From Isochrysis galbana (Eukaryota; Haptophyta; Isochrysidales; Isochrysidaceae), in contig CM030934.1 in NCBI GenBank assembly GCA_018136815.1, positions 5,727,318 through 5,791,317 of the forward strand: a DNA stretch of 64,000 nucleotides, read 5' to 3'. Below are positions 31,376-41,051 of the stretch, piece by piece. The first letter of the stretch is position 1; each line of letters starts with the position of its first letter. The notes below the pieces were generated by a model. That model did no database searches and had not been told where the DNA came from. It saw only the letters and a list, made by a program, of their open reading frames with translations. Made by a program: the position numbers and the translations under genes.

Positions 31376-32638
31376 ATTGTGATTGAGCTTGAGCTTGAGC
31401 TTGAGCTTGAGCTTGCGCATTTACCTATCATTACGTGGTACGTGGGCTCGCACACGCGCACACGCACGCGCGCGCGCGCGCAGGCGGCATTAATTGGGTA
31501 TTAACAGGGCTTATGCCCCAAATGCTAAGTACCTACTTAGAGATAGTGCTCCACTACAAAGTACCTACTTAAAGATAGTGCCAAAAAGCTTGGTAGATAG
31601 CCAACTAAGTAGTTAGCTGGGTAACTTGTAACTTGTTCCACGCCTTACTATTTGCTCACTCCTCACCCGGATTCTCGCTCGACATCGCCGTCATCCCCAC
31701 TTCTCTCCCCTTCCATCTCCCCCCCTCGTTCCTTTTTGTTCGGTTTCGGGGGGTCGGCCCATGTACACTACTTTGGGCCTAGGGTTGGGGGAGGGGACCT
31801 TGATTGACAGCCGGAGCGGTAAGGGTAAGCGGTAAGCGGAGGACACCGAGACCACTGAAACATTGAGCAGCGAGACAGCGAGACCAGCTCTCCGCCAAGG
31901 ACCGCCAAGGACAGCGAGATCAAGGAATCCCTACGACGCAAGTCCCCCATTGCGGGATAGAAAGCAGTAAAGACCAATGCCAATGCTAGGCCTGCTCCAA
32001 TCTCCAATCTCCAATCTCCAATCCCAATCCACAATCCACCCTCGGCCCTCGGAACGAGGCCCAAGAAAGTGTACATGGGACATGGGCCCAACCCCAACCC
32101 CGGAAACCGAAGACAAAGGAAAGAAGGGGGGAAGGGGAAGGGGGTGAGAGGCAAGTAAAGGTAAAGGGGAAGGGGAAAGGAATAAGGGCAATGGACTTAA
32201 GGGGTGTTAGGTGTCCGCCCTTAATCTTCAGACTTTTTTAGCTAACAAGTAGAAGTATTCGCAGAGCTCTCGAGCTCGAACGCGCCGACTGACTGACCAT
32301 TGAGCACACACACACCTTGACACACTGATCCACTGATCTGCCCGTCTCCGTCTCCCCCAATCCCCCAATGGACCAATGGACAATGAATGGAATTTCGGTT
32401 TTCGAACTTTTGGTCATTCACACTCTCTCCTTTCCGTCTTTTCACGGCCGCTATGGGCGGGAGCGGCGGTGCGCCAGCTCTTTCACTCCCCTCCTCCCCT
32501 TCCCCAGTCCTCAGTTACCCTTCCTCCCGGCCTCCCTCCCGTCCCGCCTTCCGTCTTCGCCCCCCCCCCCCCGCCCCCTTCCCCCCCCCAACCGCTCCCC
32601 CGTCCCTCTCTCCCTCTACTTTCCCCTCTCGCCCCCCG
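31376..32638. other. Intergenic with several short tandem repeats
   Basis: (GAGCTT)n at about 31383-31415; CA/CG-rich at 31450-31485. A ~22-bp sequence 'agtacctacttaRagatag' occurs twice 33 bp apart (31527, 31560). A heptamer 'ccaatct' array lies at 31997-32025. A pyrimidine-rich block at 32480-32638 precedes the next gene. Confidence 0.65.
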
Positions 32639-34268
32639 ATGCTGCAAGAGGAGGCATTCCGGCTCCGCAAGGAGTCAACTTTCCACGACGCCAACCTCCA
32701 ATGGCGTGAGATGAAGTTCTGGCTCGACCAGCTCACCTCGTACTCTCAGCAGGCGTCCATAGTCCTCGGATTTGCATTTGCCTCCTTCTGCGCTGACAAC
32801 TTGGGCACGATGCCGTGGGAGACGAGGCCGCTGCTCTCGGGCCTCTTCGTGTTTGCGTCGGCCCTGGCAATGACCACTGCTATTTCGGTCGTCGCTTTCT
32901 CCTCACACCTGATGCTCTCCGCCGAGCGGCTCGCGATGACCACCGCCGTCCGCGTTGCAGCAGCCGCCGTCCGCTCCAGACTGCTGATCGTCATAGTGCT
33001 CTACGTCACCTCGCTCGTGTCTCTCTTCGTTGCCGCTGTCTGCCTTGTCTTCAGCATGTGTGATAACCACATCATCCGCAACAACATTGACCATGAAGCT
33101 GACTGGGCTGAGCGCAATACGGAAGAGCACCAGGTGAGCACCCACGGCCCGCGACATCCATTCGGTAAACGTGAGCGAGGTTGGCCTCCCGGCTGCGCGC
33201 TGACCCCTCACACCCGCAACTTATCCACGCAATAGCTTGGTGCACGTGCGTGCACAGCCACGGGGTTCTCTGTGCTGCTCCTATTCCTGATTGGTGGCGT
33301 GGGCAATGTCATGGCCATCTTTGGGACTCGCGCGATGGTCAAGAACGCCAAGACTAAACGTGGCTCCACGGGAGAGTGCGTCAGCCATGCGCAGCAATTT
33401 GAGCCAAGTAGCAAGAAAACGGAGAATACAACGGCATGGCAGCATTTGGGCTAGACGGCCCAGCATCTGCGGTCTGCGAGCGCGCTTGGAGTAGTGTGAA
33501 AAATCTTGCGCACGTCGTGGCTCGTCGCATTGGTGCAAGGGGGCACTCGTTGGTGTCAAAGCACGCGCGGTCTGCCATTTTCACCATGCCTTGCGCTCGC
33601 TTCAGGTTTTCTCTCCCGTCCATCGCCACGTTGGGCCGGAGCCCTTCATCCAAGAATTACATTTGGCAACACCAATGCACAAAGGACAAGCTGGTGTGTG
33701 GCGCCTTAAGAATGCGGCCATGTGTATGGCTGAGTTCATGCACGTCGGCTAGGGCCTAGCGTAGGTGAATGCGTATCGTGCGGTAGATGTGAGGGGGGCA
33801 TTACCACTGCCACCTCCATCGTTTGCATAGTTGAGCGCCGGCAACATTTTGGTTGTTTTTCTCGGCTGCGTCCGCCGCCCATTGATGCCGTGTCACGGAC
33901 CCAATTGTCATGCGAGTGAGATCCTTAAAATACGTTTGTTGTTGTTTTTGTAGGTGGCCGCCGGAAGCCAATCGGAGCCTTTGCTTTCACCACAAGGCGA
34001 GTTTGAGCACGATCTCGCCGATCTAGCCCGCAACACGCGCGCCAACGTTGTGATGAATCACCGTGTCGACTCGATGAACCACCGAGTCAACACGAGGACA
34101 GTTTTCGTCGATAGCCGCACACCCAATGGCTCACGCCAAGATGGGCCCAGCCGAAGAAGGGAAGACAGGAACGCACAGCTATCACGTGGTACACACTTCT
34201 TCGGCCTCCTAGGATCGCAAAGCGCTCCAGCAACCCCGGCACGAGCCGACACAGCCGATGTCCGGTAG
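32639..34268 (+). CDS. Four-helix membrane protein, possibly Orai-like; three exons
   Basis: Exons 32639-33133 and 33236-33379 are joined by a clear intron (CCAG|GTGAGC ... AATAG|cttggt). Exon 3 (33954-34268, acceptor TTTGTAG) is likely but its donor (TGC|GTCAGC) is weak. The sum is 317 aa. Helices: 'ASIVLGFAFASFCADNL', 'LLSGLFVFASALAMTTAISV', 'LLIVIVLYVTSLVSLFVAAV', 'FSVLLLFLIGGVGNVMAIFG'. A pre-TM1 segment 'WLDQLTSYSQQASIV' and four helices recall Orai-type calcium channel proteins, which act in the plasma membrane. An acidic Asp occurs in TM1 ('CADNL') near the place of the Orai selectivity Glu. The overall match is weak and other four-helix families fit too. The start at 32639 was chosen because upstream residues are translated pyrimidine tract. 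Exon 3 adds a polar tail with a repeated 'MNHRV'. Confidence 0.55.
33436..33759 (+). pseudogene. hAT transposase C-terminal remnant within an intron
   Basis: The frame reads 'GPASAVCERAWSSVKNLAHV', then 'HSLVSKHARSAIF'. This resembles the hAT dimerisation motif (SACERSWSxFxxxHxxxRNRL...LVYVxxNxRL). Only about 60 residues are recognisable and no TIR was identified. It sits between exons 2 and 3 of the four-helix gene, on the same strand. Confidence 0.5.
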
Positions 34269-35267
34269 GTTGCTGTTCGCGGCGGCCATTCAGCATTTGA
34301 CGTTGTGCGCAGGGCCGTCGATGGGCATGGCCACTAGGACCGGCGTAGAAGCATAAAGGGTGCGGTTGGGTCGAGCGCCTGCGACACCCACGATGAAGCT
34401 GAACCAAGGATGGGCAGAGGGTAGCGGCCTATGACGGATTTCGGCCGACATCTGCGCATGCAACGAGGCACGATGCGTGTTGTCGGACAATTTTGGGTTC
34501 CGTGTCGAATCCCCTTCTGATGTTTGGATTTCTCCACACGATGGGCGTCGTTATGCGAGGCAAGGTTGGTGGAGTTGGATAGGCGCAAGTGCGCCGAGAC
34601 TACATCATCGGCATGCCTCTATATTGGCAACGATCGATGGCCATGTGCTGGTCTCGGATTCAAACCTGGCACAGCGCCCCACATGAGGGCACGTACGCAG
34701 ACAGCTCGATTTCGTGCAGAAAGCACGCTTCTTCTTCATGTGTAGACCTTCCATAATATCACAGCATGTTCATTTCCATATGGTGTCCTCAGTTTCGTGA
34801 TTTCATCAACGTGTGCGTTACAATGATGTTGCGCGGCGAGCGTAGCCAACAGACGCCGCAGTTCATCCTAGTGCCTATCGTCGATTTCCAAAAAATCGAA
34901 ATAATAATGATAGTAATAATGAGCGTGAATGCCTCTACTGCCACTAGTCATGCACCCACATTCATGATCTCACTAAAACACAAGGCACAGTTCAAGAAAA
35001 CTTTTCTTACTACTAATATTCTCACCTCGCCCTCGCGCGCTCGCGCGCGGCCCTGGAATAGATATGCTCATGCAGCCACGACCGCTTCCACATTCGCTCC
35101 CTCTTCCTGCCTTGCGGCTTGTCTCCTTGTGCTCTAGTTAGGGGCTCGGGATTTGGGGTTTTAGGTGCGAGGCGCGGCGTATGCCGGCCCTCGATGGTCG
35201 AGCTAGTATCCCTCCTTCCTCTTGCGCGCCATCGGGCGACCAGCTCTTTCTTGTCGTGTGATTGCTG
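34269..35267. other. Intergenic, no recognised feature
   Basis: Frames on both strands are short and without motifs. Confidence 0.45.
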
Positions 35268-35480
35268 AACAGCTAAGTTTATACTTGGCTCGCCCATGGG
35301 GGGGCACGAGCCCCTCTCTCTCCACTCCTCCCCTGCCATGAGGGAAGAACCACCCACTCTCCTGGCATGCCTAATGGCCTGCCAGGAGCACACTGCCTTG
35401 CTGACCCATCCCTCTCCCCACAGGCACGCCTGATTCGCCCGCCCTGGCCTGTCGTGGCCAGCCCATCCCTCTGACCAGCC
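35268..35480 (+). repeat. Dispersed repeat family B, head plus start of body (subtype B2)
   Basis: Head hairpin at 35271-35278/35283-35290 (loop TTAT) and a 9-bp stem at 35359-35367/35380-35388 with inner GCC/GGC and loop TAAT. It is colinear with 30612-30815 and then ends. Confidence 0.75.
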
Positions 35481-35539
35481 CCAGCGGTGGTTTCCCCGTG
35501 CAGGAGTACCCAAGATGACCGTTCAAGAGGCGATGCGTC

Positions 35540-35952
35540 CGGACCACCCAGAGCTTTGCAAGCGCTTCCCGCCAACGGAAAGTGCCCGATGAACATTGTG
35601 GGCAAAGCCTGCAATTGCTCGCACGACTACCCACAGGCGCATGGGAGAATGGCGAATGCAAAAGGCAAAAGGTTCCGTCTGCGCATTTCCACGTGCAAGC
35701 GCCGGGCAGCCCGGAAAGCGCCCCAAAGGCGGAGTGTGCGCCCTCCTAGGCGCCGACTGCCGCTACCTACACAAGTACGCGCGTCCCGCTCGAAGCATCC
35801 GCCACCCGAACGCAACCATCGTGGAGGTGATGCCAACACGACGAACACTCGGTGATGAGCACGCACGCCTCCTGGCTGGAAAAGTTTTGTGGGAGGGGAG
35901 AGGGGGGGAGGGAGGCGGCGCGCGCTCCATGACCCTATCAGTTTACTGATAG
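35540..35952. mobile_element. LINE head (minus) joined to a zinc-finger-like coding remnant (plus)
   Basis: On the minus strand 35952-35890 carries the LINE hairpin (35935-35952), the ATG at 35930 and about 40 bp of the first ORF. On the plus strand two overlapping frames look like one frameshifted protein. One has 'CPMNIVGKACNCSHDY' near 35590-35635. The other has 'GVCALLGADCRYLHKY' near 35735-35785, continuing 'PNATIVEVMPTRRTLGDEHA'. The Cys/His spacing recalls CCCH or gag-like fingers. The family is unknown. Confidence 0.5.
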
Positions 35953-36305
35953 TTGAAACGTTGACCCACAAACTACGTAGTTCAACATGTTAGATATTTT
36001 TACGAAGGCCTAAATACGGCTGCTGCGGCGTGTTCGGACCGTGACAATAGCCAGAAACAAATGACAAGTGATCAGAGAGAGAAAAGGAAGGGTAAATGAG
36101 TGAAACAAGAAGAGGAGTTAGAGAAAGTGTAGACCACGTAGAGGCAGCGGTCACTTTAGCAGTAACATTCGGAGTAATAGTGCACTTGTTTTGGAGCTAT
36201 TGGTGGCGGGCCCGGCCAAGCGCCACTTGGCCTTCTAGCAACCAGTAGCTGAGGTGAGACTAGCATAGCGGCACCCTTGCTCTCCAAGTTGATCAAGCGG
36301 AGGTG
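35953..36305. other. Intergenic, no recognised feature
   Basis: Downstream flank of the large minus-strand gene. No motif was recognised. Confidence 0.5.
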
Positions 36306-39300
36306 TTAAGCCCGCCCGACGGGGTTGACGCCCTCGGCGGCAAAGGCATCCGTCTCAGCGCATCGTGTAGGTAGGCCGGTGTTTGCAGCCGGATGTGGAG
36401 AAGCGATGGCCGGAAGCGAGGATGTCATTGACCGTAACATGGGAGGTGGATTTCCTGAGAAAGAAGATGCCGTCGAACGCAAGGTCGGTGGCACTTCCCC
36501 AGCCTTGAGCTGCTCAAGCCGTAGCAAGACGAGCGAGTGCTGGTCAGCTGAAAGCAGCGAGGGTGTGTGAGACAAATGTGTAAAGATGCGCATTGCGGCG
36601 TCCTCAATGCCAAGCCGAATGAAGATGTTGGCCACTGAGATTAGCAACGAGGTGGAGCCGCAGAGTGCGAAGGCATGTAGGTAACCCCGCGCCGCCAGTT
36701 CGTGTTCTCCGCTCTTGGTGGCTGCGGCTGCCGCCTTGACCAATTCGATGACGCGCTCACGCTTTTGTGAAATACCTTGGCTCTCCCTGCCGTTTGACGG
36801 AGCCATAGAAATCATGGGCACAAGATCAAAGGGCGCCTCGGGCAGATCTTCAAGCAGTTGGATTGCCGCGCGCTTCTCCGCTTCACTCAGCGCGCTGGGG
36901 CACGGGGTGAGACGAGGAGAGAGAAACGAAGAAGCTCCACGTGATAGCATCTGCGGCGTCCTCTGAGGCGGAATGCGCGGCGAGAGTGGCGGCGGCGGTG
37001 AACGAGGGGGCGGCGGTGGCACGTGCAAAGGCTCCCCGAGAAGGGAGATCGCATGTATCGGTCCCTCGCTAGTCGTCGCAGACCGGTCAGTGCTTTGTGC
37101 GCTGCCCCGCCGCTGCGGCTTGATGGGATGACTATCCGACCCTATCTCATCGGCGGAACTGGTGCGACTTGATCGACTCAATCTGCCGAATCGCGCTGAG
37201 CTTAGCAAGCTCTTGCTCTTTGCAACAACGGCAGATGGTGAACCTGCTTCGCTTTGTGGTGTAGCACTGGTACGCGATGTGGCTACAATCTCCCGGCGTT
37301 CGGGACGCGTTGGGGAGTCCTCCGTTGATGACGCGTCCGACGTGGACGCGGCCATGCCCGTTAGCAAACTACCAGAATTTGGCTTGGTAGAGGACTCAGC
37401 GGAAGATGTAGAGTTGCGTCTTTGCGTTGGCGCGGGGACAACGATGGGTACGAACTGCACCGAGTCCCTCCGCTCCAGCGTTCCGTGCGCACTCTCATCC
37501 ATCACGCTGATCCTATCGCCTCCCCCGCGGATGGTGGTGTTGGCCAACTCTTTGTGGCGTGCTGCGAAAGCTGCAAACGAGCCGGTCACCCCAAGAGACA
37601 GCTCGCAGTGAAGCCATGCGTTAATCGGAGTCGATTTGGGTGCCCTAGCCTCGCTGAGCGACAGAGGTAGGGGGGGTGCGCGGATTTGCAGGTGGTGCTC
37701 GCCGACCTCTTCTAGCGGAAGAGCCACCCAGCCAATGACTGCTTGTGCTGATGCATCGTACGAGGAAAACGACACCGAGTTGGCCGCTCCAGCTGAAGGC
37801 AGCTGGTCTTTGCCTATACGTAGCAGCTTGATGAGCAAGACAGCACCCTCCTCGCCAGGTAAGTAGGCGGCTGACCACGTACGGAACCACCAGAGCACGC
37901 CCGAAGCCTCGGTGGAGATCGGGGAGCCGGTCCATTGCTCAGTGATGAGAGATGCGAGTTTGCACACGCCCCTATCTGCAGAGGCTTTGCCATCGCCACT
38001 TACCGCATCCGTCACATCGTTGGTGGTGTTTGTCGGCTCCTTCCCGCTCGACGCGGCGGCACAGCTCGCTCCTATGGCACCAACAGCGGCGGCGCGACGC
38101 TGCAAGCACGCGTTCGCATATGTCGGTTCGTGCAGCATTGTCACCGCGAGACGCGCCTCCGACGGGTCAATAGTGAGGCAGTCTAAGCGCGTCAGGCTCA
38201 GCATGACAAGCGACCTGTTTTGCGAATCGGGTGTCGGCGGTGGAGGAGCAAACATTCGCCGCTCGGCTGGAAGCTCGGCAGTGGCTGACACCGATTTGGC
38301 TGCTGTGCGAAGAGCCGCAAGGGTGCATCTAGAGCCGGCCGACGCCAAGTGACCACTGCTTTCCTCGAGGACCTCCTCAATGTGTTCCGCAACGGTCGGC
38401 CAACCGATCTGCGTAGCGGCATGGCTTGCCAGCAAGCTGACACTACTTGCGGAAACGCGGTCGTAGGCTGGATCATGCGCAGCACGGCATGCGAGCCTTG
38501 TGAGGAGCTCGAAAGCTGATGGAACATCTGAAATGGTGTCGACAATGGACCCATCGGCATCGAAAATGGAGGCTTGCCGAAGCCAGCTCCGGCGGGGAGC
38601 CTGAGTGAAACGTGCCGAAGAACACCGCGGATTAAGAGGAGGCACCGGCTCTCCATGGATGCTTTCGGCCCTCTCGGATGCCTCTGTGGAATGTGGTAGG
38701 ACGAGGGAGCCGGAGTCAACAAGCCAAGCCATTAGCCGCATCCGCTCGTCGTCCTCGGCAGGTTCCATGCCTCGTATAGCTGCGTGCAGCATAGACTCGC
38801 CGCGGGTGTCGCGATGGTTAACGAGTGCCCAGCGCTCCCATAAGTCGAGCTGTTCAGGCGCAGCCTCACGGCCTGCAACAGCCGATGCGAGGTGCATTCC
38901 TCGCGAAAGCAGATATCGCGGCGAGTGCAGCGCCGCCATCCATGCTCGCGCCTCGGCCGCGTTCGGCATGTGAAGCTCGAGCACATCCGCATTTGCTGCG
39001 GGCTGCTCGAAAGCGATCGAGAGTTGATTGAGCTTCCGTCCGGGACGCGACAGGATCACTACTTCGATCACATCACGCTTGTTGCGAGATAGCGATTGTT
39101 GATAGAGCAGCTTGTCGCATTGCAGAGATAAGATAGGCACCGCGCCGGCTGGTATTTCGGGGGCTTGTGGCGAGCTAGCTAGGGCGCCGGGCGAGAGGGG
39201 CGCACCGGGCGAGCCGGGGCCGCCGGGCGAGATAGGGGCGCTGGGCGACGTGCCGGTAGACTCGCTGGTAGCAAACACCCCAGCAGGCGGCTGGATGCGG

Positions 39301-40400
39301 AGAAAGTGTGCTGTTTTGGGCGGCAGTGCGTAGACCTTCAGACTTGTTTGTCCGAGGACAACAAGGACCCGCGTGAGGGATGAGCCCCCTGGCATGCAAA
39401 CCGTGAGCACGCCTCGGCGCAGCTCAGCTTCCTCGGCGTGGAGAACATCTGCGCCAACATCTGGACGCACATCGAAGAGATCTGCGGCCCCCAGGTCGCC
39501 GGGGGGACGGAGCGAGAGAAGACGCACAACCCACTGGACAAATGATAGCTTGGCGGCGCGTGCAGCATAGTGCAGCGGGGTGCGCCCGTACCCATCTCGC
39601 AACTGCACTCCAAAGGCGATTGCCTCGCGAAGCTCACCCATGGGATCGTTACCGGGCGATGCTTGACCCGAGTGCTCTTCCTCGACCTGGACGCCAGATG
39701 GCGCAGCCGAATCACGAAGTGCTGCGCGGTACATCTGAAGGTAGAGTGAGGCCGCCACGCGAGTGGCGCCGCCCGCGGCTGCAGCGTGGGCGAGGGAGGC
39801 GCGTTGTCCAGTGACATTTTGTCGGACCAGGAGCAGGTTCGAATTGTGCGCGAGGAGGCGCGAGGTGGCATCCTCGTCGTCCTCGAAGACAGCAGTGAAG
39901 AGAGCGTCGCAAGCCTGAGCCAGTTCGCTCCGCATCCGACCCCGACGAAGCACGTTTTCTATCGCCGCGCGCAGGCCGTCAATAGAAGTCTTGCGCTGCC
40001 GAGCACGCGCGCGGCCTCGGGCGCCCCGCATGGAACGCTGCAATTGTGCAAGCGCTGAACGGCGTCGGCTCGCGACGATGGCTGCCGTGCGCCGTCGGGC
40101 GAGAGCCTGTAGCTTGCGGCGCGCGCTACCCTCACGCATGAGCGTCAGAGAGAGTAATGCGAGCATCCCGCGGCGCAAGGCACGCCGGAGCATTTGCAGA
40201 GGAAGTGGACGTTGTGAGAGATAGAGCACGCGCTTGGCATATCGGCGGCCCAGGAAGCCGCGAGCAACCCTCTGGCATTGCTGGCGTGCGGAGCGCCGCG
40301 GCGTGAGCCATGCCTCACGCCGTGCGAGAAGGGTCCGGGCAATGATTAGCCCGTGAGCAATGTGTAATAGGGGCGCCATGCGCTCCGCCTCGGCTCTCCG
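36306..40400 (-). CDS. Large IQ / ankyrin / PH-like / C2-like protein, 5' part lost in assembly gap
   Basis: The frame stays open for about 1,365 codons from the gap to the stop at 36306. In order: a basic IQ-like region ('SARQQCQRVARGFLGRRYAK' and following Arg-rich helices, likely calmodulin-binding); ankyrin-like repeats ('DGYGRTPLHYAARAAKL' and, after an insert, 'NHRDTRGESMLHAAIRGM'). Between them lies a PH-like domain ('LTRVLVVLGQTSLKVYALPP' to 'AAEARAWMAALHSP') with a Gly-Pro-Ser insert. Then comes a C2-like beta segment ('VIGWVALPLEEVGEHHLQI'), a Ser-rich and poly-Pro linker, and a TPR-like helical tail. IQ plus ankyrin plus PH suggests a signalling or cytoskeletal scaffold; an upstream motor domain (myosin type) cannot be excluded, since the N-terminus is missing. 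The start apparent beyond the Ns is not real. Confidence 0.75.
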   Translation of the reverse strand, partial: RRAEAERMAPLLHIAHGLIIARTLLARREAWLTPRRSARQQCQRVARGFLGRRYAKRVLYLSQRPLPLQMLRRALRRGMLALLSLTLMREGSARRKLQALARRRTAAIVASRRRSALAQLQRSMRGARGRARARQRKTSIDGLRAAIENVLRRGRMRSELAQACDALFTAVFEDDEDATSRLLAHNSNLLLVRQNVTGQRASLAHAAAAGGATRVAASLYLQMYRAALRDSAAPSGVQVEEEHSGQASPGNDPMGELREAIAFGVQLRDGYGRTPLHYAARAAKLSFVQWVVRLLSLRPPGDLGAADLFDVRPDVGADVLHAEEAELRRGVLTVCMPGGSSLTRVLVVLGQTSLKVYALPPKTAHFLRIQPPAGVFATSESTGTSPSAPISPGGPGSPGAPLSPGALASSPQAPEIPAGAVPILSLQCDKLLYQQSLSRNKRDVIEVVILSRPGRKLNQLSIAFEQPAANADVLELHMPNAAEARAWMAALHSPRYLLSRGMHLASAVAGREAAPEQLDLWERWALVNHRDTRGESMLHAAIRGMEPAEDDERMRLMAWLVDSGSLVLPHSTEASERAESIHGEPVPPLNPRCSSARFTQAPRRSWLRQASIFDADGSIVDTISDVPSAFELLTRLACRAAHDPAYDRVSASSVSLLASHAATQIGWPTVAEHIEEVLEESSGHLASAGSRCTLAALRTAAKSVSATAELPAERRMFAPPPPTPDSQNRSLVMLSLTRLDCLTIDPSEARLAVTMLHEPTYANACLQRRAAAVGAIGASCAAASSGKEPTNTTNDVTDAVSGDGKASADRGVCKLASLITEQWTGSPISTEASGVLWWFRTWSAAYLPGEEGAVLLIKLLRIGKDQLPSAGAANSVSFSSYDASAQAVIGWVALPLEEVGEHHLQIRAPPLPLSLSEARAPKSTPINAWLHCELSLGVTGSFAAFAARHKELANTTIRGGGDRISVMDESAHGTLERRDSVQFVPIVVPAPTQRRNSTSSAESSTKPNSGSLLTGMAASTSDASSTEDSPTRPERREIVATSRTSATPQSEAGSPSAVVAKSKSLLSSARFGRLSRSSRTSSADEIGSDSHPIKPQRRGSAQSTDRSATTSEGPIHAISLLGEPLHVPPPPPRSPPPPLSPRIPPQRTPQMLSRGASSFLSPRLTPCPSALSEAEKRAAIQLLEDLPEAPFDLVPMISMAPSNGRESQGISQKRERVIELVKAAAAATKSGEHELAARGYLHAFALCGSTSLLISVANIFIRLGIEDAAMRIFTHLSHTPSLLSADQHSLVLLRLEQLKAGEVPPTLRSTASSFSGNPPPMLRSMTSSLPAIASPHPAANTGLPTRCAETDAFAAEGVNPVGRA

Positions 40401-40500
40401 NNNNNNNNNNNNNNNNNNNNNNNNNNNNNNNNNNNNNNNNNNNNNNNNNNNNNNNNNNNNNNNNNNNNNNNNNNNNNNNNNNNNNNNNNNNNNNNNNNNN
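40401..40500. other. Assembly gap (100 N)
   Basis: Exactly 100 unknown bases, usually a placeholder of unknown true size. The left flank is coding and the right flank is repeat A, so the assembly probably broke at the repeat. Confidence 1.
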
Positions 40501-40655
40501 GGGGCCTGCGAGGGGGTAATTTCTAGTTTCAAAGAGATACATGTCAGAGGCAACAATGTGCATCAAGCTGTACGGGTAAGTGCACTGCGGGTTGTCGGGA
40601 TAGTACATAGTACTGGCGGCTAGTGGCGACAGCTGTAGTGGTACTAAATAGAGCT
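40501..40655 (+). repeat. Dispersed repeat family A, 3' half
   Basis: Diverged match to 115-250 and 10325-10450: 'gcctgcgaggggg', 'gtacgggtaagtgc', 'gtcgggatagtac', 'gtggtacta'. It abuts the gap. Confidence 0.65.
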
Positions 40656-41051
40656 CATGCGTAAGCTGCGCTCATATCTGATATATGTTATATTATGCGT
40701 TTTGCCTTTGCAAAAACCTAAAGGTGATTCTCCTCCTGTGCCCACAGCACTATCTATCTATCTAATGCATATGCAGCCCTCCAACCTAGTTGGCACTCGC
40801 CGTTAGACACCCATTTTTTTTTGCTACCGACAAAAGCATTCAACCATCTGACGCCGAAAAATGTATCTTGCTCGTGAGAGATGAGGTGGGCGCCGTACAT
40901 GCCCCTTCCTCGTTGCTCAGGCAGGAGAACAATAAAAGCAGAGTCCAATGAGTATCAGTGGGTGCTGGGTGCCAAGTGAATGGTCGGTGACCCGCAAGCT
41001 CGCCGCCATATGTCATTCTGCAATCCTCCCAAGCGCTCCGTGCCGATACGT
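40656..41051. other. Intergenic, downstream of the mTERF gene
   Basis: No gene. A short 'ctat' repeat lies at 40753-40765. Confidence 0.5.
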
